Shown piece after piece: positions 24,626 to 33,712 of a DNA stretch of 47,410 bases (the stretch's first letter is position 1; every line of letters begins with the position of its first letter). The translations under genes were made by a program, and so were the position numbers. Source of the DNA: DATATB01 sp036268995 (lineage in GTDB: Bacteria; Planctomycetota; Planctomycetia; Pirellulales; PNKZ01); contig DATATB010000128.1 of NCBI GenBank assembly GCA_036268995.1, forward strand, positions 1 through 47,410, read 5' to 3'. The notes beneath the pieces are model-generated. The model worked only from the letters and a program-made list of their open reading frames with translations, did no database searches and had not been told where the DNA came from.

Positions 24626-25615
24626 TTAGGCGCTGCGCAGCGAGCGGCCGGCGTTGAGTCCTTGGCCGCGGCCAGAGATCGGCGCGTGCCGCAGGTCGGT
24701 ACGGCGCTTGAGAATCTCGCCGTCGAGCGGCAGCGGCTCTTCGATCGGCTCGAACAGCAAATCGCTGCGCCGCCCCAGGCCGAGCATGGCAGTCATGCCC
24801 ACGAGCCGACCGGCCAGCCGGGCCCAATCCCGCGGCCGTACGACCGCTTGCGTCAATTCGCCGACAAGCAGTGCGGCATGCGCAGCCAGCGAAGATGCCC
24901 AGCCCGTCAAACCGGCCGAGCGCCAGAATAAGCATTCCTGGTGCAAGCCCTGCCGGAATCCGCTTTCGCTCGCCAGCAGGCATGACGACGGCACGCCGAT
25001 GCGCGACTCGGCAGCCAGGCACGCGTAATACCCGGCCGCTTGCAGGTGCAAACCCAGGGCCACCAGCGCCAGCTCATCGCCAACGCCCAGGCCTGCGAGA
25101 GTGGCCAACGGCGCGAGCGCCTGCGGGCGAAAGAAACCGGCCAGGCGCGTGGGCCCCACGAGTGGCGCGTCCTCGACCGCGGCAGCCGGCAAACCGGCCG
25201 CAACGAGCGTGGCCCGGCCACTCGGGCGATATCCCCAGCCGCCGGCCAGCACCGTTTCGTCCGGCGAGGCCGAATCGATCATCAGCGGCGCGACGCAGGC
25301 CACCGCAGGATCCGCGAACGGGGCCAGCGCATGTTCGGCCCAATCCGGCCGGACTTCCAGCCCCGCCGCGAGAAAATGCACGATCTCGCCCTGGGCCGCT
25401 CGCGTGCCGATCGTCAGGCATTCCAGCGGCCCCGCGCCGGCGGGCGCATCGATAAAGCGAATCTCGTCGCGCAAATGATACGGGTCGGCGTATTCGCTGT
25501 TGAACACGACGAGCACTTCGCTCGCCGGCGGCCGATGCTCGAGCACCGAGACCAGGCCACTTTCCAGGGCTGCGTGATCGCCCAACGCCGGAATCACAAT
25601 CGAGAGCCGCAACAC
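24626..25615 (-). CDS. Family 2-like glycosyltransferase
   Basis: 329 residues. 'LSIVIPALGDHAALESGLVS' at the N-terminus is the GT-A/GT2 opening strand, followed by 'EVLVVFNSEYAD' and 'IGTRAAQGEIVHFLAAGLEV' (about 70-90), where the usual DxD is replaced by a less standard 'AAGLEVRPDW'. The C-terminal half has hydrophobic stretches ('GWASSLAAHAALLVGEL'), perhaps for membrane contact. The missing clear DxD means it may be an inactive or divergent member. No sugar-pathway neighbours are present. Confidence 0.8.
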   Translation of the reverse strand: MLRLSIVIPALGDHAALESGLVSVLEHRPPASEVLVVFNSEYADPYHLRDEIRFIDAPAGAGPLECLTIGTRAAQGEIVHFLAAGLEVRPDWAEHALAPFADPAVACVAPLMIDSASPDETVLAGGWGYRPSGRATLVAAGLPAAAVEDAPLVGPTRLAGFFRPQALAPLATLAGLGVGDELALVALGLHLQAAGYYACLAAESRIGVPSSCLLASESGFRQGLHQECLFWRSAGLTGWASSLAAHAALLVGELTQAVVRPRDWARLAGRLVGMTAMLGLGRRSDLLFEPIEEPLPLDGEILKRRTDLRHAPISGRGQGLNAGRSLRSA

Positions 25616-25948
25616 GGCGAGGTTCCTAAAGCCCGACGCGCATCATGCGCAAAACAAACTCCGCGGCAGGCAATCGCCCCTAGCAGCAGGGCCATGCCCG
25701 ACAGGTGCGAAATTGGACCGTCGGCGCCGACCAGGCGCTTTGCCTGCTCGGGTTTTCTCGGCAAGGATGATGCGCCGGGTTGAAGGCACTGCGCCGATTT
25801 CCGGATCGACTGCCGAATATCCGCCGCAAACCCCGCAGTCACAATTGCTAGCAGACGCTAGCAGTGCTCCGGAAACGTTTTTTGCGTTTCGCTGAAAACA
25901 AAGACTCCCCAGGCTGACGCCAAGGGGCTCGCCTACGGAATTCCGCAT
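25616..25948. other. Gap without a recognisable gene
   Basis: I see no convincing coding region on either strand. Short open frames here have odd composition. Near 25910-25945 there is 'ccaggctgacgccaaggggctc' style text followed by 'gcctacgga' and two 'ttccgcatt' words, which also occur near 32413 and belong to the dispersed repeat vocabulary of this genome. It separates the glycosyltransferase from peptidase T. Confidence 0.5.
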
Positions 25949-27211
25949 TCATCCTTCCGCATTTCCTCGCTCTCCCCAGCGCTCGGCAATCGCCACCAGC
26001 CACGCGGCCGCGCTCGCCATCTCTTCGACGCTGGTCCATTCCAGCGGCGAGTGGGGATTGTGCTCGCCGGTCGCCAGGTTCGGCGTGGGCAGCCCTAACT
26101 CGGTGAACCGCGAACCATCCGTGCCGCCGCGGATCACTCCCAGCCGCGCCGGGCGGCCCAAACGCTGGAGCGCCTGTTGGGCGTATTCTACCGCCCGTGG
26201 TTCACGCGCCAGGCCAGCGGCCATGTTGCGGTATTGGCTCTTGACGGTCACGTCGATTGCCGCGCCCGGAAACATCGCGGCCACCGTTGCCGCGTGCCGC
26301 CGCAAGCGCTCGGCATACACCCCCAGCCGGTCGCTGTGAAAGTCGCGCAGCAGAATCCGAATTGTCGCCTCGGCCACTCCGCCGGACATGTCGTAGGGGT
26401 GCAAAAAACCTTGCCGGTCGTCGGTCGTTTCCGGCGCGAGGCGCACACGCGGTAGCCCGGCTACAAACTCGGCCGCGACGCGGACCGCATTCACCATCCG
26501 GCCCTTGGCGATGGAAGGGTGAATATTGACGCCGCGAACCGTCACCGTGGCCAGGTCGGCCGAAAAGGTTTCGACGTCGATCTGGTCGGCCGCCGAGCCA
26601 TCGAGCGTGTAGCAACACACCGCCGCCAGCTTGGCGAGGTCGACATGGTCGACGCCGTGGCCGATTTCCTCGTCGCAGGTAAAGCAGAGACGCACCGGCC
26701 CATGCTCGATCTCGGGATGCTCAACCAGCAGCGCGGCTGCTTCCATGATGGCGGCGATGCCGCTTTTGTCGTCCGCGCCCAATAGCGTGGTGCCGTCGCT
26801 AGTGACCAGCGTGTGGCCGAGGCAGTCGGCCAGTTCGGGATTTTCATCTCGGCGAATCATGCAGTCCGGCCGGCCCGGCAGCACCAGGTCGCCGCCGTCA
26901 TAGTTGCGCCAAACCTGCGGCCGCACCCCTGCCCCGCTGGTCTCGGGCGAGGTGTCCAAGTGCGCGGTCCAGGCAATTGTCGGCACCGATCGCCGGCTGG
27001 TGGCGGGCAGCGTGGCCATGACGATCGCGTGCTCGCTTTGGCTGATGTCGGTCAGGCCGAGCGTTTGCAACTCGCCGACCAGCAGTCGCCCCAGCTCCCA
27101 CTGCCCGGCCGAACTGGGATACGTCGCAGCCTCGGGCTTAGCCGTGGTATCAATCTGCACATAAGTCAAAAACCGGGAGAGCAAACGCTCGGTATTAATC
27201 GCGGGCTGCAT
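25949..27211 (-). CDS. pepT: Peptidase T (tripeptide aminopeptidase, M20 family)
   Basis: 420 residues from the ATG at 27211 ('MQPAINTERLLSRFLTYVQI'); the 15 codons upstream are not part of the family. Zinc ligands and catalytic residues follow the M20 pattern: 'TAHLDTSPE' (His84, Asp86), 'LGADDKSG' (Asp147), 'CDEEIGHG' (Glu181, Glu182) and 'TGEHNPHSPLEW' (late His ligand). A dimerisation/lid domain lies in the middle. It cleaves N-terminal residues from tripeptides. Length fits PepT. It is divergent from the exonuclease gene at 27362. Confidence 0.95.
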   Translation of the reverse strand: MQPAINTERLLSRFLTYVQIDTTAKPEAATYPSSAGQWELGRLLVGELQTLGLTDISQSEHAIVMATLPATSRRSVPTIAWTAHLDTSPETSGAGVRPQVWRNYDGGDLVLPGRPDCMIRRDENPELADCLGHTLVTSDGTTLLGADDKSGIAAIMEAAALLVEHPEIEHGPVRLCFTCDEEIGHGVDHVDLAKLAAVCCYTLDGSAADQIDVETFSADLATVTVRGVNIHPSIAKGRMVNAVRVAAEFVAGLPRVRLAPETTDDRQGFLHPYDMSGGVAEATIRILLRDFHSDRLGVYAERLRRHAATVAAMFPGAAIDVTVKSQYRNMAAGLAREPRAVEYAQQALQRLGRPARLGVIRGGTDGSRFTELGLPTPNLATGEHNPHSPLEWTSVEEMASAAAWLVAIAERWGERGNAEG

Positions 27212-27361
27212 ATACCAGTGGGCTCGGTTTGTCGGTTGATCGTCTAGCCGGCCCATTCATGGGTCGTTTGGCTCGCTGGCCGGTTCGCCATCGACCGGCC
27301 GATTTGCTACGGTGTACAGCCGAAGCAACTGGCCGACAAGTGCCCGAAAGGAGCTGCTCTC

Positions 27362-28183
27362 ATGCCCGGCGTGCGATACCTGGTATTTGACATCGAAAGC
27401 GTGGCCGATCCGGACCTGGTGGCCCGAATCCGCTATCCCGGCGAGTCGGGTGCCGAAGCCGTAACCCGCTATCGCCAGGAGCTAATGGACAAGTATGAGA
27501 GCGACTTCATTCCCTACACGTTTCAATTGCCCGTTTCGGTGGCGATTGCCAAAATCGGCAGCGACTTGCACCTGCAAGACCTCGTCACGCTCGATGATCC
27601 GCAGTATCGGCCGCACATCATTACCGAGCATTTCTGGCGCGGTTGGGAACGTTACGGCCGGCCGACGCTGGTGAGTTTCAATGGTCGTACGTTCGATATC
27701 CCGCTGCTGGAGCTGGCCGCCTTCCGCTTCGGGCTGAGCATCCCCGGCTGGTTCAATCTCGCGGCCAAAAGTTTTGAACAGGCCCGCAATCGCTTCAATC
27801 TCGAAGCGCATTTCGATCTTCAGGAACTACTCACGAACTTTGGCTCGACGCGCTTTACCGGCGGATTGAACCTGGCGGCCAATCTGCTGGGCAAACCCGG
27901 CAAGATGGACGTTCAAGGGCACATGGTGCAGGATCTCTACAATGCCGGCCGCATCGATGAAATCAACGAGTATTGCCGCTGCGACGCGCTGGACACGTAC
28001 TTCGTGTTTCTGCGCAGCCAAGTCTTGCTCGGCAAGCTGTCGCTGGACGAGGAGCAGGGCATTATCGACACAACCAAAAGCTGGTTGATGGCCCGCGCGG
28101 GCGACCGCCGGGCGTATGCCCTGTATCTCGAGCGCTGGGGCGACTGGCAAAATCCCTGGCGCCCGCCGGCGCCAGCTACCTGA
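27362..28183 (+). CDS. PolB-type 3'-5' exonuclease domain protein
   Basis: 273 residues. Exo motif I is 'VFDIES' (Asp10, Glu12), Exo II 'SFNGRTFDIPLLEL' (Asp112) and Exo III 'YCRCDALDTYFVF'. These are the DEDD metal-binding residues of the predicted exonuclease family related to DNA polymerase B (PF10108 type). No polymerase domain follows, so it is a stand-alone nuclease for DNA or RNA ends. A strong AAAGGAG ribosome site lies 8 bases before the ATG. It stands alone on the plus strand. Confidence 0.93.
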   Translation: MPGVRYLVFDIESVADPDLVARIRYPGESGAEAVTRYRQELMDKYESDFIPYTFQLPVSVAIAKIGSDLHLQDLVTLDDPQYRPHIITEHFWRGWERYGRPTLVSFNGRTFDIPLLELAAFRFGLSIPGWFNLAAKSFEQARNRFNLEAHFDLQELLTNFGSTRFTGGLNLAANLLGKPGKMDVQGHMVQDLYNAGRIDEINEYCRCDALDTYFVFLRSQVLLGKLSLDEEQGIIDTTKSWLMARAGDRRAYALYLERWGDWQNPWRPPAPAT

Positions 28184-28193
28184 GCCCGCAACT

Positions 28194-28283
28194 TCATTCG
28201 CCCAGGGTTGCTCGCGCCACGACGCCTGTCACCAAGATCAGCAACACGGTAATCAGCAGAATGCCGCCAAGTGCGGAAAGCAT
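28194..28283 (-). CDS. Candidate 29-residue membrane peptide
   Basis: The minus strand encodes MLSALGGILLITVLLI and a further 13 residues ending in LGE before a TGA. It is one strongly hydrophobic helix with a short polar tail. A GAGGG-type ribosome site lies about 6 bases before the ATG. It converges with the exonuclease gene, ten bases past its stop. Such short hydrophobic frames occur by chance in high-GC DNA, so it is only a candidate. Confidence 0.35.
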   Translation of the reverse strand: MLSALGGILLITVLLILVTGVVARATLGE

Positions 28284-28388
28284 GCCAGCCCTCACTACCT
28301 GCGAAGCGAGTGGGATCGAAGTTCGACGCCGCCCAATTTATCGCACGCCCGCGCCAATAAGCAACTACCCTATGGCATGTGTCATCAT

Positions 28389-28457
28389 GGGAGGGCGAGG
28401 CTGCTGCCGAGCCGAGACCATGTTCGACGCTCGGCTCGGCAGGAGCCTCGCCCTCCC
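28389..28457. repeat. Long inverted repeat 'GGGAGGGCGAGGCT'
   Basis: Arms of 28 bases (28389-28416 and 28430-28457) pair with a single mismatch around a 13-base loop. It lies between the exonuclease and the DUF971 gene, which converge on this gap, so it may act as a two-way transcription end. The wider 28284-28495 gap holds nothing else that I can see. Confidence 0.75.
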
Positions 28458-28495
28458 GGAAATCTCACGCCGAAATCGAACTTCAGCACACGCTC

Positions 28496-28819
28496 TTAGC
28501 CGGGTTCAGGCTGGCCAAGCCCGCGCAAAACTTCGAACGTGTAGATGCCCGTGTCGTGGCCGTCGCTGAAATGGATGGCATAGGCGTAATGCCCGACGGG
28601 CTTCATTTCCAGAATGGCCGTGGGCCGGGTCTCCGCGGCCGAGAGCACTGGCAGCATGGTGGCCGGCGGGGGCGGCAGGTTACGTTTTTCGCGGCAAGTG
28701 GCGCAGGGGCAAGCCTCGCGCAGCTCGCCCGGCCGATACACCCTCCGCTGGCCGTCGCTCCACTCGATGAGCAATTGGCCGCCAGAGGTGAGTGACAACT
28801 TAACCGGCCTAAGGTCCAT
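28496..28819 (-). CDS. DUF971-domain protein
   Basis: 107 residues from the ATG at 28819 ('MDLRPVKLSLTSGGQLLIEW'). The segments 'IEWSDGQRRVYRPGELREACP', 'CPCATCREK' and 'GHYAYAIHFSDGHDTGIYTF' are typical of DUF971, the small domain also found at the N-terminus of gamma-butyrobetaine hydroxylase. The cysteines (CPCATC) may bind metal; DUF971 proteins are often encoded near iron-sulfur cluster carrier genes. It follows the class V aminotransferase/cysteine-desulfurase-like gene, from which it is separated by 50 bases, which fits an iron-sulfur link. The longer frame to 28873 would overlap that gene. Confidence 0.88.
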   Translation of the reverse strand: MDLRPVKLSLTSGGQLLIEWSDGQRRVYRPGELREACPCATCREKRNLPPPPATMLPVLSAAETRPTAILEMKPVGHYAYAIHFSDGHDTGIYTFEVLRGLGQPEPG

Positions 28820-28869
28820 GCGAATTTCCCATTTGTAGGGTGGGCACGGCCCACCGTCGCCTCGCAACT

Positions 28870-30126
28870 TCAATCGTCCAATTCTTCCAACGCCGCCAGC
28901 AGCCGCTCGGTTTCGTCCGTCGTGTTGTAATGCAGCAGGCTGATCCGCAGCAGGCCCTCGGGCTCGAGTCCAAGGGCCTCGGTCAGCGGCAACGCATAAA
29001 AATTGCCGTGCCAGGCAAAGATGCCGTGCTCGGACAGGTATTCGGCCAACTCGCGGGCAGTCAGGCGATCGTGCCGCAGGGCCACGGTCGGCACGCGCTC
29101 GTGCAGCCGATCGGCGGCTTGAATGCCCCAGACTTTGAAATGCGGCAACTGGGCCACGCCATCCAGCAGCCCACGCACTAACTGAGTTTCGTAGCCTTCG
29201 ATGCTTGCCAGGGCCGCAGCCAGCCGCTCGCGCCGCGAACTGCTGCCGGCGGCGATGCCGCTGAGTTCGGCCAGGTAGTCGATGGCCACCAGCAGCCCGG
29301 CGATCGCCTCATGACTCTGCGTGCCGGTCATCCATCGGCCGGGCAGGTCGTCGGGCGCGGGCCGCAGCTTGTATGCCGGCAGCCGCTCGAGATGCTCACG
29401 GCGGCCCCAGAGCAATCCCAGGTGCGGCCCGAAGAATTTGTAGGCCGAGCAGACGAGATAATCGCAATCCCAGGCCGCGACGTCGATCAGCCGATGCGGC
29501 GCGTAATGCACCGCGTCGACAAACACCTCGGCGCCGGCCGCATGTGCCCAATCGGCAATTTGCCGCACGGGATTGATCGTGCCCACCGCGTTGGATGCGG
29601 CCCCCACCGCGACCAGCCGCGCCGGCCGCGACAGCAACGCGTGCAGATGCTCGAGGTCCAGCGTGCAATCCTCCGGCCGCACGCGTGCGTGCTCCACAAT
29701 CGCACCGGCATCCCGGGCCGCCAACACCCACGGCGATACATTGGCATCGTGGTCCAATTGCGTGACGATCACGCGATCGCCGGGCTTCCAGGTGCGGCCG
29801 ATCGAGCGCGACAAGGCCAACGTGAGCGTCGTCATGTTCGCGCCGAAGACTGTCGTGGCGGCATCCTGGCAACCGAGCAGGTCAGCCGCCGCCGCGTGCG
29901 CTTCGTCGAGCATGGCATCGCTTGCGCGACTGGTGGCAAACACGCCGCCGTGATTGGCGTTGTTGGTCGACAGATAATCGGCAATCGCCCGGATCACGCG
30001 TTCGGGGACCTGGCTGCCCGCGGCACCATCAAAGTACACCGGCAGCCGGCCGTCGATCGGCCGCTGCAACGCGGGAAATTGCGACCGGGCGGCCTGCACG
30101 TCCAAAGCCATGGATGTTGTGCTCAT
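28870..30126 (-). CDS. Cysteine desulfurase-like class V aminotransferase
   Basis: 418 residues from the ATG at 30126; an ATG at 30111 is an alternative. PLP-site features are 'LDHDANVSPW', 'VFVDAVHYAP' (Asp194, His197) and the lysine in 'CSAYKFFGPH' (Lys220). The protein belongs to the SufS/CsdA-like branch often called cysteine desulfurase-like protein. The active-site loop cysteine usually found near residue 360 in desulfurases is not obvious, so the true substrate is uncertain. The start is four bases past the stop of the DUF1445 gene, so it is part of the same operon. Confidence 0.9.
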   Translation of the reverse strand: MSTTSMALDVQAARSQFPALQRPIDGRLPVYFDGAAGSQVPERVIRAIADYLSTNNANHGGVFATSRASDAMLDEAHAAAADLLGCQDAATTVFGANMTTLTLALSRSIGRTWKPGDRVIVTQLDHDANVSPWVLAARDAGAIVEHARVRPEDCTLDLEHLHALLSRPARLVAVGAASNAVGTINPVRQIADWAHAAGAEVFVDAVHYAPHRLIDVAAWDCDYLVCSAYKFFGPHLGLLWGRREHLERLPAYKLRPAPDDLPGRWMTGTQSHEAIAGLLVAIDYLAELSGIAAGSSSRRERLAAALASIEGYETQLVRGLLDGVAQLPHFKVWGIQAADRLHERVPTVALRHDRLTARELAEYLSEHGIFAWHGNFYALPLTEALGLEPEGLLRISLLHYNTTDETERLLAALEELDD

Positions 30127-30130
30127 GGTT

Positions 30131-30937
30131 TCAAGCATCCGTGAGAAATTGGCGCTCATCCAGATCGGTGACAAACATGCGGCCCGGGCTGTGTGTAATC
30201 GCCAGATCGAGCTCGGCGGCGGTCAGAGCCAATTGCGGTGTCACGCCGCAGGCCCAAAACACGGGCACTTCGCCCGGGCGAATCGAAACCGCATCGCCGA
30301 AATCCGGCCGCGCCAGATCGGCAATGCCCAGCTCGGCCGGGTCGCCCACGTGTACCGGCGCGCCGTGCATGCGGGGATATCGCCGGGTGACGGCAATCAC
30401 CTGCTCCACTTGCGAGGGAAGATACGGCCGCATGCTCACGACCAGCGGCCCGGCAAACACGCCGGCCGGCCGGCAGGCGCGGTTCGTGCGGTACATCGGC
30501 ACGTTGCGGTGCTCATCGAGATGCCGCACCGGCAAGCCGGCCGCTTCCAGCGCATGTTCGAACGTGAACGAACAGCCGAGCAGAAATGCGACCAGGTCCG
30601 CGCGCCACAACTCGCGAATCTTGGTCGGCTCTTCCGCCTCGCAGCGGCCATGGCGAAAGACACGGTAACGCGGCACGTCGGTGCGCAGGTCGGCCTCGGG
30701 AGCCGCGCCGGCCGGCTCGGGATTTCCCGGCTCGGTTTGCGCCAGCAGCGGGCAGGCCTGCGAATTGCGCCGGCAGAATGCTTCGAAGTCGTGCGCGGCC
30801 GCATGCGGCACGATCACCAGATTGGCCTGCGCAAAGCCGGGCGCCTGGCCGGCGGTGGGGCCGGTGAATTGGCCGTCGCGAATCGCCTGGCGCAAAGCGG
30901 CCGGCGAAGTGAATGGGGTCGCGCAGGGCGTTGTCAT
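30131..30937 (-). CDS. DUF1445 / YcsI-type protein (D-glutamate cyclase family)
   Basis: 268 residues. The family is recognised from 'FTGPTAGQAPGFAQANLVI', 'TDVPRYRVFRHG', 'FLLGCSFTFEHALEAAGLPV' and 'GPLVVSMRPYLPSQ'. Members are named putative hydro-lyase or, after the animal DGLUCY protein, D-glutamate cyclase, which makes 5-oxo-D-proline. In Bacillus the homologue ycsI lies with the 5-oxoprolinase (pxpABC) genes. Here a large 5-oxoprolinase/hydantoinase lies 3 kb away. The start overlaps the stop of the upstream ligase-like gene by four bases (ATGA). The activity of this bacterial form is not proven. Confidence 0.9.
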   Translation of the reverse strand: MTTPCATPFTSPAALRQAIRDGQFTGPTAGQAPGFAQANLVIVPHAAAHDFEAFCRRNSQACPLLAQTEPGNPEPAGAAPEADLRTDVPRYRVFRHGRCEAEEPTKIRELWRADLVAFLLGCSFTFEHALEAAGLPVRHLDEHRNVPMYRTNRACRPAGVFAGPLVVSMRPYLPSQVEQVIAVTRRYPRMHGAPVHVGDPAELGIADLARPDFGDAVSIRPGEVPVFWACGVTPQLALTAAELDLAITHSPGRMFVTDLDERQFLTDA

Positions 30938-32208
30938 CGCTGGTCGACCAGGCGGCTCCCTTTGCCTTCGAAGCGCGGCAGCGTGCCCAGCGTCACGCAG
31001 TGGACCTCGACCTTCAATCCCAGCCGCAATTGCACCTCTTCGGCAATCCGCTCGGGCCGCTCGAGCCGGTCTTCCACTTCGATCGCAATCTGATCCATAG
31101 CATCGATCTTGCGGACAACGGCCTGGTATTCGAGCACCTCGGGAAAGCTGCGGATGATCTGTTCCAGTGCCGTCGGAAACACATTCACGCCGCGGACGGT
31201 CAGCATATCGTCGGTGCGGCCCACGATCCCGCCGTCGAGCAGCACGAAGCGATTGTCCAGGTCATGCTGCCAGACCGGCCTCACAAGATCGCCGGTGCGA
31301 TAGCGGATCACGGGGCTGCCGACGCGGCCCAGGTTGGTGAGCACCAACTCGGCCAGTTCGCCTTCGGCCGCCGGCTGCCCGCTTTCGACCGAGAGGAACT
31401 CGGCGATGAACTCGGTCTCCAGCACGTGTACGCCGCGCCGCTGCTGATCGGAATAACCCCAAGGCCCGACTTCCGTCGCCCCGGCATGATCGATAACCTG
31501 CGCCTGCCAGGCCTCTTCGATCCGCGCGCGCACCGCCGGGATCGAGCCGCCCGGCTCGCCGGCCAGCACCAGCGTGCGCACCGGCAGATCGGCCACCGAA
31601 AATTTTCTCGCCGCGGCCACCTCGGCCATGTGCAAGGCATAGCTGGGCGTGCAGAACACGGCCGACGCCCGGCTGGTGCGCATCAACTCCAGCCGCGCCA
31701 GCGTGCTCAGCCCGCCGCCGGGCACCATCAGCGCCCCGCGCGAGGCGGCCGCATCGAACGCGCTCCAAAAGCCGATGAACGGCCCGAACGAAAACGCCAT
31801 GAACACGCAATCCTGCGGGCTGATCTCGGCCGCATCCAGCACGTATTGCCAGCAATCAATCCACCACTCCCAATCCTCGGCTGTGTCCAGCACGACCAGC
31901 GGCCGGCCGCGCGTGCCCGATGTCTGATGAAACCGGACGTATTCAGAGACGGGATACGTTAAGTGCCGGGCAAAATCGCCCGTGGTCACCCCGCCGAGCA
32001 GGTCTTCTTTGAAAGTAAACGGGAGCTGGGCCAGGCCGTCCAACGAATCCAGCGGCAGCCGCACGTCGCCAAGCGCCTCGGCATAATACGAATTGTGCGG
32101 CAGGATCCGCCCGAGCAGCCGATTCAGCCGCTCGAGCTGGTGCTGCTCGAGCGCTGCGGCATCCAGGCGTTCGTAATTGCGACGCTGGTCGTAACTGGTG
32201 CTGGCCAT
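30934..32208 (-). CDS. Phenylacetate-CoA ligase-like AMP-binding protein
   Basis: 424 residues. The adenylation domain shows 'VRFHQTSGTRGRPLVVLD' (nucleotide loop TSGTxG, about 91-108), 'HAGATEVGPWGY' and 'SPVIRYRTGDLVRP'. The end has 'GRTDDMLTVRGVNVFPTALE' and a C-terminal lid domain ('FPEVLEYQAVV'), the PaaK layout. It would activate a carboxylic acid as acyl-AMP/acyl-CoA. The substrate is unknown; its operon partners are not those of phenylacetate breakdown. It is the first gene of the operon and divergent from the MFS transporter, with a repeat element between them. Confidence 0.92.
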   Translation of the reverse strand: MASTSYDQRRNYERLDAAALEQHQLERLNRLLGRILPHNSYYAEALGDVRLPLDSLDGLAQLPFTFKEDLLGGVTTGDFARHLTYPVSEYVRFHQTSGTRGRPLVVLDTAEDWEWWIDCWQYVLDAAEISPQDCVFMAFSFGPFIGFWSAFDAAASRGALMVPGGGLSTLARLELMRTSRASAVFCTPSYALHMAEVAAARKFSVADLPVRTLVLAGEPGGSIPAVRARIEEAWQAQVIDHAGATEVGPWGYSDQQRRGVHVLETEFIAEFLSVESGQPAAEGELAELVLTNLGRVGSPVIRYRTGDLVRPVWQHDLDNRFVLLDGGIVGRTDDMLTVRGVNVFPTALEQIIRSFPEVLEYQAVVRKIDAMDQIAIEVEDRLERPERIAEEVQLRLGLKVEVHCVTLGTLPRFEGKGSRLVDQR

Positions 32209-32313
32209 GCTGAAATCATACGGATTGCCGCTGCCGGGAGCCAGCGGTTGCGGCCGGCCGCCAAAGCAGGTACGTTCATCGCAGCCATTTTGGCGAGACT
32301 TCGGTCGATCGTT

Positions 32314-32397
32314 GGCGAGCCGGGAGCGTCAGCGACCGGAGGACCGTACTACTGCGCTCGACGGGGGGACTCCGGTCGCTGACGCTCCCGGCTCGCC
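32314..32397. repeat. Inverted repeat 'GGCGAGCCGGGAGCGT', copy 1
   Basis: Perfect arms of 28 bases (32314-32341 and 32370-32397) surround a 28-base loop. A closely related element lies at 42613-42682 with the same outer words and a different loop. It occupies the gap between the divergent ligase and MFS genes, so it lies in or near both promoters. The stem is long enough to form a cruciform or RNA hairpin. Confidence 0.8.
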
Positions 32398-32431
32398 TCT
32401 CCGCCATTCATCGTTCCGCATTTTTTTCTGC

Positions 32432-33700
32432 ATGCCCGACACGCCGCGCAAAGCTTCGTTGCTGGTTGTTTTTCTGATCGTGTTTATCGATCTGATCGGC
32501 TTCGGCATGGTGCTGCCGCTGTTGCCGTTATATGCCGCGCGCTTCACGCTCAGCAAAAGCGGGCTGACGATCGGGCTGCTGATGGCCAGCTTCTCGGCCA
32601 TGCAATTTCTGGTGGCACCGATGTGGGGGCGGCTGTCCGACCGCATCGGCCGCCGGCCGGTGCTGTTGGTCGGGCTAGCCGGGTCGGTGGTGTTCTACTT
32701 GCTGTTTGCCGTGGCCAGCATCTATGAGAGCCTGGCGCTATTGTTCGTGTCGCGCATCGGGGCCGGGATTGCCGGGGCCACGATCTCCACCGCGCATGCT
32801 TACATCGCCGACATCACGGCCGTGGAAAACCGCACTAAGGGCATGGCCCTGATCGGGGCGGCCTTCGGGCTGGGCTTTACCTTCGGACCCATCTTCGCCT
32901 GGCTGGCCATTGATCTCGAAGCGAGCCAAGGGCTGGGCGCCGGGCCTGGTTACGCAGCCAGTGCGCTGTCCAGCATCGCGCTGCTGCTGGCCTGGTTCCT
33001 GTTGCGCGAATCCCTACGGTATGGCCAGCCGCACGCGGCCCGCAAATGGTTCGATTTCCAGTCTCTGACCGAAGCCTGCCGTATGCCGTCGGTCGGGCTG
33101 CTGCTGCTCACCTCGTTCGTTTGCGTCTTTTCGTTCGCCAACTTCGAATCGACGTTGTCGCTGTCGTTGGACAACCGGTTCGGTTTCGAGCTGGAGCAAA
33201 TCTGCCTGACGTTCGCCTTCGTCGGCATGGTTCTGATGCTGGTGCAAGGCGGCATTGTGCGGCGTCTGGCGGGCAAAGTACGCGACGCGGCGCTGGCCGG
33301 CACGGGGGCGGTACTCGAAATCATCGGCTTCTCGATGCTGTGGCTGGTCGGCGAGAACTACTCGCTGACGGTTTTTCTGCTGGCGCTGGCGATCATTGTC
33401 AGCGGCTTTGCCTTCATCACGCCCAGCCTCAACTCACTCATCAGCCGCCGTAGCGACCCGGCCCGGCAGGGCAGCATCCTGGGGGTGACCCAGAGCATGA
33501 GTTCGCTGGCCCGCATCTTGGGGCCAATGATCGGAATCCCGCTGTTCTCTTGGCGGCAGAACGCGCCGCTGTGGCTCGCCATCGGGATGATGGCCATCGG
33601 CCTCGCGCTGGTCATGATGGCAAGCACTCGCGGCCGCGATTATCCCGGCGCCGCCGCACGCCCGATCGAGCCGACCGCGGGGATGGAGTCGGAGTTGTAG
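32432..33700 (+). CDS. Major facilitator superfamily transporter (DHA1/TetA-like)
   Basis: 422 residues from the ATG at 32432; upstream codons of the frame run through the repeat element and are excluded. About 12 membrane helices are visible. Motif A 'GRLSDRIGRRPVLLVGLAG' follows helix 2, and helix 1 carries 'FIDLIGFGMVLPLLPLY', both typical of drug/metabolite:H+ antiporters. The substrate cannot be told from sequence. It converges on the 5-oxoprolinase gene with a 34-base gap that holds a repeat arm, and is divergent from the ligase operon. A role in exporting or importing a metabolite of the neighbouring genes is possible. Confidence 0.93.
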   Translation: MPDTPRKASLLVVFLIVFIDLIGFGMVLPLLPLYAARFTLSKSGLTIGLLMASFSAMQFLVAPMWGRLSDRIGRRPVLLVGLAGSVVFYLLFAVASIYESLALLFVSRIGAGIAGATISTAHAYIADITAVENRTKGMALIGAAFGLGFTFGPIFAWLAIDLEASQGLGAGPGYAASALSSIALLLAWFLLRESLRYGQPHAARKWFDFQSLTEACRMPSVGLLLLTSFVCVFSFANFESTLSLSLDNRFGFELEQICLTFAFVGMVLMLVQGGIVRRLAGKVRDAALAGTGAVLEIIGFSMLWLVGENYSLTVFLLALAIIVSGFAFITPSLNSLISRRSDPARQGSILGVTQSMSSLARILGPMIGIPLFSWRQNAPLWLAIGMMAIGLALVMMASTRGRDYPGAAARPIEPTAGMESEL

Positions 33701-33712
33701 TCGTGGTGGAGT

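Noticed and set aside
25594..25948. Short open frames in the gap before peptidase T
   Set aside because: Odd composition, no ribosome site and overlap with repeat-like text; no support for a gene.
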